A stretch of 27,464 nt of DNA, from assembly GCA_964385695.1 (NCBI GenBank), contig CAYLQA010000044.1, forward strand, positions 1 through 27,464, given 5' to 3'. Source of the stretch: CAYLQA01 sp964385695 (lineage in GTDB: Bacteria; Desulfobacterota; Desulfobulbia; Desulfobulbales; Desulfurivibrionaceae). Positions 6,568-13,900 of the stretch are shown here, one piece after another. The stretch's first letter is position 1. Each line of letters opens with the position of its first letter. The notes beneath the pieces are model-generated. The model saw only the letters and a program-made list of their open reading frames with translations, was not told where the DNA came from and did no database searches. Both the position numbers and the translations under genes were made by a program.

Positions 6568-7722
6568 ATGAAGGGTGGGATATATACTGACGAAAAATGC
6601 TCAATTTGTGGTGCAACTCTCAAAGATGATCGGGTGAAGGCCCTACGCTGCCCGGATCACCCGAAACAGGTTGCCACCAAATTCCGTGTGCATTTCTGCA
6701 AGGTCAAACGGAGGTTCAAGAGCTATTCCGAGGCACAACGCTTCCTCACCGGCCTCAGATACAAAACCGATGAAAACACGTTTGATGAACGTGATTACTC
6801 CAGCAGAAAGCCTCTCAGCTTTACAACTCTTGCCAGCAAGTGGCTTGACCTCAAGCGAGAGACCGTCAAGAAGAAATCATACAACAACCTTCACAACTAC
6901 ATGATGAAGGCCATCGACTCTTGGGGCGATACCAATATCAAAAACATTGGTTTTGCAGAGATAGAGGATTTTCTCATTGAGCAGGGCCGGCAGCTATCCA
7001 GCAAGACCGTTGCCAACATGAAATCCTGTCTGCATGATTTTTTCCACTGGCTCATTCGGCGGGAAGTTCTCACAAAGGCTCCAAGTTTTCCAGAGGTGAA
7101 AGTCAAGCTGGCCTTTCGGAAGATCATTGGTAAGGAAAGCCAAAACACCATCCTCGATGAACTCCAAAAGATTGCCCCATTCAAGGTGTGGCTTGGGGTC
7201 AAGTGGCTCAGCACCTATATTTCCATTCGGCCAGGGGAGTTGGTCAAGATCAGGGAAGAGGATATCGATATCGAAAATCGTTATATCTTCATCCATCATT
7301 CCAAAACCGGGGAAACCAAACCCGTTCCGATTCTCGACGAAGATATCGAACTCATCGAGCAGACAGAAAGAGGCTTTCCGAAATCATTTTTCTTTCGGCA
7401 CGATGAGCAGAAAAGCGGCGTTAAACTGGGCCAGCCCTACGGCGAAAAATATTTCTATAAGTGGTGGAAAAAAGCCTGCCAGAATTTAGGCATTGAAGGT
7501 GTAGATCTGTATGGTGGTACTCGGCACAGTTCCGTTGTTGCTCTCAGAGAACATTTCTCTCCCGAGCAGATAAAACACGGGACTATGCATCAGACGAATA
7601 AAGCGTTTGAAAGGTACTTCAGGATCGGGGCAGAGGACGTGCGAGACATCTATTCCCACTCATCCACTGGTGGGAAAAAAGTGGGAAAGAAAATCGCACA
7701 GATCAAAAAGGGCAAATCGTAA
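6568..7722 (+). CDS. int: Tyrosine recombinase (integrase), 384 aa, with N-terminal zinc ribbon
   Basis: The enzyme cuts and joins the element's att site with the ssrA 3' end. Catalytic residues visible are Arg221 (SIRPGEL), Lys246 (HSKTGETK), Arg319-His320 (YGGTRHSS), His341 (TMHQT) and Tyr350 (AFERYF). In the H-x-x-R box the first position is Gly316 rather than His, a variant I associate with this integrase subgroup. A SAM-like core-binding domain spans about 85-175. Residues 11-31 hold Cys11, Cys14, Cys28 and His31, a probable zinc ribbon not found in most integrases. The ATG at 6568 has AGGAGG with a 7-nt spacer; an upstream ATG at 6505 lacks one. The gene ends 15 bp before the right att repeat, as expected for a self-integrating element. 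Confidence 0.93.
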   Translation: MKGGIYTDEKCSICGATLKDDRVKALRCPDHPKQVATKFRVHFCKVKRRFKSYSEAQRFLTGLRYKTDENTFDERDYSSRKPLSFTTLASKWLDLKRETVKKKSYNNLHNYMMKAIDSWGDTNIKNIGFAEIEDFLIEQGRQLSSKTVANMKSCLHDFFHWLIRREVLTKAPSFPEVKVKLAFRKIIGKESQNTILDELQKIAPFKVWLGVKWLSTYISIRPGELVKIREEDIDIENRYIFIHHSKTGETKPVPILDEDIELIEQTERGFPKSFFFRHDEQKSGVKLGQPYGEKYFYKWWKKACQNLGIEGVDLYGGTRHSSVVALREHFSPEQIKHGTMHQTNKAFERYFRIGAEDVRDIYSHSSTGGKKVGKKIAQIKKGKS

Positions 7723-7737
7723 AGATTTCAATGGATT

Positions 7738-7766
7738 AGATGGTGGAGGCGGCGGGAGTTGAACCC
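7738..7766 (-). repeat. Right attachment site within the ssrA 3' end
   Basis: Matches 1331-1359 over 29 bp. All but the first three bases lie inside the tmRNA gene and cover the CCA end, acceptor strand and part of the T-arm. Upstream flanks differ (ATGGATT here), so 7738 is the edge of identity. Confidence 0.88.
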
Positions 7767-8098
7767 GCGTCCGAAGATACTCCCCTTCAGGCCTCTACAT
7801 GTTTATTCCTGTAGAGGTGTTTTTCGTGCCGCAGCCCCACCAGGACCAGGGGCCTTTGACACTATCCTACTAAATTTCGCCTCTTAAACGGCAGGAACGT
7901 AAAAGAAACTATCCCACTAGTCGTCGTGCTATCCAGCCCCGCGGGATTAGGCTGGCAGCCCGGTAGCTTATTTATGCAGCTACGGCATATGCATAGTCGT
8001 CTGCGACTATAATTTAGCTCTACCTCTTTAACGAGGTGGGTAGAAACCTCGACATGCAGCCCGAGCTTACATATCCCCGTCGAACCCGTTTCGCCCCC
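7741..8098 (-). ncRNA. ssrA: tmRNA (SsrA), 358 nt
   Basis: tmRNA rescues stalled ribosomes by acting as a tRNA for alanine and then as a message for a degradation tag. The 5' end GGGGGCGAAACGGG pairs with the 3' acceptor strand CGCCTCC, followed by A and an encoded CCA, giving a 7-bp stem with one G-U; this sets the ends. The T-arm GGGTTCAACTCCC is present. The tag frame runs from 8004 to 7972 and reads ADDYAYAVAA then TAA, close to deltaproteobacterial tags. smpB lies directly upstream with 2 nt between its stop and the inferred 5' end, so processing from a joint transcript is likely. The 3' end is the target of the integrated element. Confidence 0.96.
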
Positions 8099-8100
8099 CA

Positions 8101-8547
8101 TCAATAGTTGCGAAGTGCGCGGTCCATATCGCGCTTAGTGTCCTTCTTTTTAAGCGCTGCCCGTTTGTCATAGAGCTTCTTGCCTTTGGCCAAGCCAAGG
8201 GCAAGTTTTGCCTTTCCCTTTTCATTGAAATAAATCTTCAAGGGAATTAAAGAATACCCTTTTTCCTGCATTTTGCCAATAAGCTTGTTGATCTCACGCC
8301 GATGCAAAAGGAGCTTGCGAGCCCGAGTGGAGTCCGGTGCATCATAGGATGCATGGGTATAGGGCGAGATGTGCACGTTATAGAGCCAGAGTTCGTTATT
8401 CTTGACCCTGGCATAGCCGTCTTTGAGGTTGGCCTTGCCGGCCCGCAGCGATTTCACCTCCGAGCCCTTGAGTACCATACCAGCCTCAATGGTCTGCTCG
8501 ATGGTATAATCGTGATAGGCCTTTTTATTTGTGCAGACAATCTTCAC
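8101..8547 (-). CDS. smpB: SsrA-binding protein SmpB, 148 aa
   Basis: SmpB binds the tRNA-like part of tmRNA and takes it into the empty ribosomal A site. The full family pattern is visible: NKKAYHDYTI at the start, GMVLKGSEVKSLRAGKANLKD in the OB-barrel, HISPYTHASYDAPDSTRARKLLLH in the middle, and a basic C-terminal tail (KKDTKRDMDR) that fills the mRNA channel. The length is slightly below the usual 150-160. It is directly followed by ssrA. No clear promoter is seen in the 30 nt between its start and the upstream terminator. Confidence 0.97.
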   Translation of the reverse strand: MKIVCTNKKAYHDYTIEQTIEAGMVLKGSEVKSLRAGKANLKDGYARVKNNELWLYNVHISPYTHASYDAPDSTRARKLLLHRREINKLIGKMQEKGYSLIPLKIYFNEKGKAKLALGLAKGKKLYDKRAALKKKDTKRDMDRALRNY

Positions 8548-8575
8548 GGTTCATCAATCCATTGCATCCAGAAGT

Positions 8576-8607
8576 AAAAACCCCTTGCTTCACGCGGAAA
8601 CAAGGGG
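8576..8607 (-). terminator. Rho-independent terminator after the pilus operon
   Basis: On the minus strand CCCCTTG (8601-8607) pairs with CAAGGGG (8581-8587) and is followed by TTTTT (8576-8580). It ends leftward transcription about 170 bp after the ATPase stop and insulates smpB. The stretch 8608-8779 has no gene; an 8-bp inverted repeat, CTAGCAGG/CCTGCTAG, at 8670-8677 and 8771-8778 is the only other structure I noted. Confidence 0.7.
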
Positions 8608-8779
8608 AAAGAGTATTTTGAATATATAGCGTATCTAAAGAAAAAAAGCGAGCATGGAAGCCCAAAGTTCTAGCAGGGTAAGGAGTGCTACAGATTCGAG
8701 TAAGCGCTTCAGTCCGCTATAGCACGCTATGCGGCCAGAAGTGATCACGCGAAGATGTGGTGCTCATTGACCTGCTAGA

Positions 8780-10588
8780 TCAATCGGCACCGGTTATGCG
8801 GATTGCCTCCTCATAGGTGGTGACACCGCTCTTCACCTTCTGCCAGGCATCATCCTTCAGGGTAGTCATGCCCTCCTTGATTGCGGTTTTACGTATTACT
8901 GACTCCGGCTCCAGATTGCTGATCTGAATACGAATAGGGTCGGACATGGGGAAAATTTCAAACACTCCGGCCCGGCCAAGATAACCGGTACCACGACATT
9001 GCTGACACCCCTTGCCGCGCTTAAGCTCAACATCGCCTTGCTCATCCACAGGCAACCCCAGCCCTCGCAATTCATCACTGTCCATCACAAAAGACTCGAT
9101 GCAATGGGGGCAGATGCGTCGCACCAGTCGCTGAGCCATGGAGCCAAGCAGGGTAGAACCAACCATGAAGGGCTGCACCCCCAAGTCAAGCAGGCGGCTG
9201 ATGGAGGAAATCGCATCATTGGTATGCAGGGTGGAAAAAACCAAATGCCCGGTAAGCGCTGCCTGCACGGCATTGGTGGCCGTATCCAGGTCACGAATCT
9301 CACCGATCATGATGATATCAGGATCCTGGCGCAGAATGTTACGTAAAATGGTGGAAAAGGTCACATCCACCTGGGGCTGCACCCCGATCTGGTTAAACTC
9401 CTCATGCACCATCTCCACCGGATCTTCCACAGTCACCACGTTTTTTTCCGGGGTGGCAATCTGCTTGAGGGTGGAATAAAGGGTGGTGGATTTACCGCTA
9501 CCCGTGGGGCCGGTTACCAAAACGATGCCGTGGGGTGATTTCATAAAGGATTCATAGACCTTTTGATCCCGCCGGGAAAAACCAAGCTTATTCACATCCT
9601 GGAAGAGGATTTCCGGATCCAGGATACGCATGACCACCTTCTCACCAAAGGCGACGGGCACCGTTGAGACACGAATCTCCGCCTCCTCACCACTTCGATC
9701 CACCTTAATGCGGCCGTCCTGTGGGCGGCGTTTCTCCGCGATATCAAGGCGGGACATGGATTTTATCCTGGAGATAACTGCTCCATGCACCACCTTGGGC
9801 AGCTTGTAGATGGTATGCAAGACACCATCAATCCTGAGGCGCACATGACTCATGTCCCGCTTGGGCTCCACATGGATATCACTGGCCCGCTGTTCAAAGG
9901 CATAATTAAACATATGATCCACCGCAGCACTCACATGCTGATCCGAGGAAATAGCCTCCTCAGTGGTGCCGATACGCACATACTGCTCCAGGTTCCCAAG
10001 GTCCACCGTAGGCCGGGCCAGATGGGTCTCTGCCAGGGAGATGGAAGACTGAAAACCGAAAAACTCGGCCAGCATTTTTTTTATATCGGTCTTGGTGGTG
10101 ATGTACGGCTTAACGGTCAACTGATTGGCGCGCTCAATCTCAGCCAACACGGTACGGTTGTCCGGATTGCAGATAGCAACCTCAAGCACCCCGTTTCTAA
10201 TATCAAAGGGCAAGAGCAGGTGCCTGAAGGCAAAGTTACGGGGAATGGTCTTGGTGACAATCTTGAGATCGAGCTGTAGAGGGTCAAGCTTTTTAAAGGG
10301 CAGCCCCAAATCCTCAGCAACAGCCCGCATGATGAGCTCTTCGGTAAGAAATTGCCCCTTTTTATCACTCAACTCCAACTTCATGGAGTGAATAATATCA
10401 ACCAGCGTCAGAGTATCATCGCGCTCACGGCCAACACCGTTTTTCTGTCGCCCACTGTGCTGCCGCAACAGAACCTGCCGCTGGTTCGCTTTGCGCTCGG
10501 AGATAAACTTCTGTTGCGCAGAAGTAATCAGCCGGTTACGCACCAGCAGGTCAAGGATATATTTTTCATCGTTCAGCGTATCGCCCAT
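8780..10588 (-). CDS. PilB/GspE-type secretion and pilus assembly ATPase, 602 aa
   Basis: The hexameric ATPase drives pilin extraction and assembly at the inner membrane. An N-terminal MshEN/GspE-N type domain spans about 60-185. Walker A is GPTGSGKST (360-368), the Asp box is TVEDPVE (386-392), Walker B is DIIMIGE (424-430) and the His box is GHLVFSTLHTND (447-458). A CPHC...CQQC zinc module near 493-540 is typical of PilB and GspE. Context with pilY1 and minor pilins favours a pilus role, but GspE-like ATPases are hard to separate by eye. The extra basic segment at 25-58 is unusual. No ribosome site precedes the ATG, which lies 14 bp after the pilY2-like gene, so coupled translation is likely. 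Confidence 0.93.
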   Translation of the reverse strand: MGDTLNDEKYILDLLVRNRLITSAQQKFISERKANQRQVLLRQHSGRQKNGVGRERDDTLTLVDIIHSMKLELSDKKGQFLTEELIMRAVAEDLGLPFKKLDPLQLDLKIVTKTIPRNFAFRHLLLPFDIRNGVLEVAICNPDNRTVLAEIERANQLTVKPYITTKTDIKKMLAEFFGFQSSISLAETHLARPTVDLGNLEQYVRIGTTEEAISSDQHVSAAVDHMFNYAFEQRASDIHVEPKRDMSHVRLRIDGVLHTIYKLPKVVHGAVISRIKSMSRLDIAEKRRPQDGRIKVDRSGEEAEIRVSTVPVAFGEKVVMRILDPEILFQDVNKLGFSRRDQKVYESFMKSPHGIVLVTGPTGSGKSTTLYSTLKQIATPEKNVVTVEDPVEMVHEEFNQIGVQPQVDVTFSTILRNILRQDPDIIMIGEIRDLDTATNAVQAALTGHLVFSTLHTNDAISSISRLLDLGVQPFMVGSTLLGSMAQRLVRRICPHCIESFVMDSDELRGLGLPVDEQGDVELKRGKGCQQCRGTGYLGRAGVFEIFPMSDPIRIQISNLEPESVIRKTAIKEGMTTLKDDAWQKVKSGVTTYEEAIRITGAD

Positions 10589-10602
10589 AGAGGCATACTA
10601 TA

Positions 10603-10947
10603 TCATTTTGGCGCTGGTGTAAGCCAAATTCCCGTGATCTCAGTTTCATTCTGCACCTGGAATCCCACATATTTTCCAGGGCTGAAATATTGTTTTGTCA
10701 GCCCCCTGTTCGTCTCGGAAAAATACCTGGTGGATGACAAAAGGTCGTATGCCCTGTCATCAATCACGATGGAGTTTCCCTCAAGCTGGTCGATATAGCC
10801 AAGGCTGTCAAATTCCACACTGTATTGCATTGGCCTGCCGTATTCATCAAGATCAATGGCCGCGCACTCCCTATGGGGAAGGAGCAGAGAAAAACCGGCA
10901 ACACAGACCAGGATAATTATTAAAAAACTCGGTTTTCTATGTATCAT
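10603..10947 (-). CDS. PilY2-like small secreted protein, 114 aa
   Basis: A signal peptide occupies about residues 1-29 (basic start, ILVCVAGFSLLL core). The mature part of about 85 residues reads as a small beta barrel: GYIDQLEGNSIVIDDRAY, then a loop, then FSPGKYVGFQVQ and a final strand ending GIWL. This resembles PilY2, a small protein coded next to PilY1 in Pseudomonas, in size, place and pattern (a turn I-D-x-I, I-V-I-x-D, Y). AACGGAGGT lies 5 nt before the ATG. It follows pilY1 by 25 bp and precedes the ATPase by 14 bp. It is probably periplasmic, with an accessory role in pilus biogenesis. The assignment rests on pattern and context. Confidence 0.7.
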   Translation of the reverse strand: MIHRKPSFLIIILVCVAGFSLLLPHRECAAIDLDEYGRPMQYSVEFDSLGYIDQLEGNSIVIDDRAYDLLSSTRYFSETNRGLTKQYFSPGKYVGFQVQNETEITGIWLTPAPK

Positions 10948-10972
10948 AACGACCTCCGTTAAGGATAACTTT

Positions 10973-13900
10973 CTAATTGACCTCGCGCCAGTAATACATC
11001 CCGACTTGCTCGCCCTTTGTCGTCACCTGCTCGATATTGCCGCGCGAGGTACTGATGTTCAGAATATCCGTATCACCTAAGCGCAAAATGGTCGGGCGCT
11101 GACCACGGCCCTCTATGCGGACAGCGCTGGGATTAACCTTGACGTAAATAACCTCGCCGCTCACGGCATCTATCGTCTCCACAGTGATCTCGTCACCTGA
11201 GTCTATTATCGCATCGTCGTTGAGATCGAACACAGAGTAGACCAGCCCCTCTCCTGTTTGGGCATTAATTTCATAGATCCAAGAATATCCGCCAGTACTG
11301 CACCGGGACTCCTGGGGCACATAGGTCAGCATAATCAGGTTACCGCTCCGGACCATGGGGTCAACAATCACCCGCTCCCGCGACTCCGGCAGGTTATAGT
11401 ACCAGCCTGCATGGGGGGTGTAGGTGCTCTCGTCAACTGTTGTTGTGGTAAGGTCATCCACACAGAGACCGGGGTCGGAGAGTGTTCCAATGCTGTTACG
11501 ATCTATCACCTCGCAATAATGGACAGCATTTTTGGTTACCTCAAGGTAATCCTCAATATCCACACTCCCGGACTCCTGGTTGACATTATTGAGCCAGGGG
11601 TTGGAGACCACGACATAGCTGCTGTAAGTCTTGGTATCGCTCACGCCATCGACATCCGTTACCGTCAGGCTGACATTATAGGTACCCACTGCCGCATAAT
11701 TGTAAGTATGGGGGCCTTGGCCACTGGCATCCTCGATGCCATCTCCGTCAAAATCCCATGACCAGGTTGCAATGGCCGCCGTGCCAAGAGAATGATCGGT
11801 GAAAACAACATCTGCCGCAGTGGGCAGGTCCGCGGTCGGCCCTACGGCGCTGAAACTGGCCAACACAATGTCATCCCCTAAGGCGTGCGGGCCGCTCAGA
11901 TCCTCGGCAATGGTCACCTGCCAAGGCTTGTAGGTGGTAACATAAGCGGTTTTCGTGTTACTCACGCTCCGATCCGTCAAATTCCTGGTCACGGTCAGGG
12001 TAACGGTATAAGGCGTGCTTTGTGCCGCGTAAGTGTAGCTATGCGGCCCCTGGGTAGTCGCATCAACCGTTCCGTCACCGTTAAAATCCCAGGCCCAGGC
12101 ATCCACGGTTCCCCTGGAGGTGTCGGTAAAGGTTACGATGTTGTCGTTCACTGAAGTAGTGAAGGCGGCGACGATGTAGACATCACCAAGGGTGGTCGCC
12201 TTTTCCTGCCTGAGCAGGGTAACGCCATCTGCCTGGTTGGAAAGAGGCGTTGTTAAATGCGTGGGGTCAAAGGCGCCGAGATATTCAGCGTCGTCAGCAT
12301 TATCGCCATAATCCCAGACGCCATAGATCGTCTGCTGGGTTGTGTCGCTCAGGTCAGCAGCGGTCAAGTACTTTCCTGTACCGAACAACACCATGTAACC
12401 ATGGGTGGGGCCGGTACTCGAGGGCGTTACCACTTCGGGCCTCACGGTAATCGGCTGCCTTCCGGATCCTGTATTCTGGGTCCGGAAAAGAGGGGCCGGG
12501 TTGGAGTCGGTATCCTTATACGCCACATCCCAATTATTATAATCGGAATCGCTCATATCAAACTTCCAGAGGTTCCCCTTGAGATCACCGGCATACAGGT
12601 AATCAAGCTTGTAATCGTTATCAACATCAACAGGGATCGTAGTGGAAAGCCCGTTATTCGGACCATCGCCGACGATGATTTTTTTGAGCAGCGCACCGGT
12701 TTCAGGATTGAGCACATACAGTGCCGCATCGCCGTTGGCACTGTCGTAACCGTTACCGAAAATCACCACGTATCCGGCAAGGTCCGTGCCTACGTTGATA
12801 CTGGCATCTTCACTCTTGACAATAACCGCCCGGCTGAAGCTGTAGCCCATGTCAGCATCAAAGTTGGGGCATGAGCCCGCGCTATACTCCCACTTCACCT
12901 TGGCGGCCAGGGCATCCTCCCGTAGCGCTACCGTGGCGGTAGTGTCCGTCACATCACTGACATCGGAAACATCCAGGCAAAAATATCCACGCCCGCCCTT
13001 CCCCAGGCCGCTTACCAGGTAAGTTTTTGAGCCGCCCCCGGCAATTTCATCCATCACCCGGGTATAGGGGCTGTTATCAACGTAAAAGAGGTGGTCGTAA
13101 TTTGTATCGCTCAACTCCTTGAGGTTGGAAAAAACGATATTGGGCACGTAGGCGAAAAGCTCTTGGCCGGTGACAGCATCAAAGGCATGCAGCATGCCGT
13201 CGTTGCCGCCCACATAGAGGACATCATCCCGATACTCTGCCATGGAGTTGACGATATCCCCGAGGCGGAAACTCCTGCTGCGAAAGCTATATGCTCCCCC
13301 TTGCCCTGCCTCGTTGGAGTCGTCCCCGCGCAGATAATCCAGAATCGCGGAGGCCTTGGTCGCATCTGCATCCAGCTGTGCCTGCTGGGTCGCATTCAGG
13401 CTGGCATAACGGAAGGGAATTCCTACAGAGGAGTCTTCGTTATATGTGGCAACGATCCGATTGGCGAAACCGCCATCCACAGGGTCATCCAGAAAGCTCT
13501 CCAGCAGGGTAACCGCGTTCCAGGCCACCGGATCGTAGATCACCTTACCGGTACTGGGAACAACATTATATGCCGTTAAATCGCCCCACCAGCCATTGGT
13601 ATTGTAGCTGGATTGGTAGAGGAGGACATTCTGCCCGACCTTTTCGTACAGCTCATCGCCGTTCACGGCAACCGCCGCCGCAGACCCCGTGCGGCCCTCG
13701 ATGTTCTGGATGACGGCAAGAAGGGAGGAGACCAACTCCTCGGGGTCGGCCGCACTCAGGAAGGTACCGCGCCCGTTCACCGAGGCATGCAACAGGTCAT
13801 CGATCTTGGCCGCATTGCTGCTATAGGGACTCGGCCAATTGTTGAATGTACTCACTATGTCTGCGGGTTGATAGTTGCCGAACACACCAAAGGAGACACC

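Larger units (their letters stand above)
1331..7766. mobile_element. ssrA-integrated element, ~6.4 kb, with rolling-circle Rep and tyrosine integrase
   Basis: The element is bounded by a perfect 29-bp direct repeat, 1331-1359 and 7738-7766. The right copy is the 3' end of the tmRNA gene, so integration rebuilt ssrA on the right and left a displaced 3' fragment on the left. The integrase gene ends 15 bp before the right repeat, the usual position in tmRNA/tRNA-targeting islands. Inside are an RHH protein, an HUH Rep, two small Cys proteins, a lipoprotein, a PDZ-zinc ribbon membrane protein and a DUF2335 protein. No capsid, portal, Zot ATPase, relaxase-TraG set or IS transposase is visible. It may be an integrated rolling-circle plasmid, a satellite, or a stripped filamentous-phage relative. 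Confidence 0.87.

Noticed and set aside
1331..7766. Complete inovirus prophage
   Set aside because: Rep, integrase and size fit, but no Zot-like ATPase and no run of small coat proteins with signal and TM are visible.
8608..8779. tRNA or small RNA downstream of the ATPase gene
   Set aside because: There is no cloverleaf; only an 8-bp inverted repeat with a long loop, too weak to call.
12257..12874. 205-aa open frame and others on the plus strand across pilY1
   Set aside because: These are low-complexity shadows of pilY1, which has strong domain support along its length.
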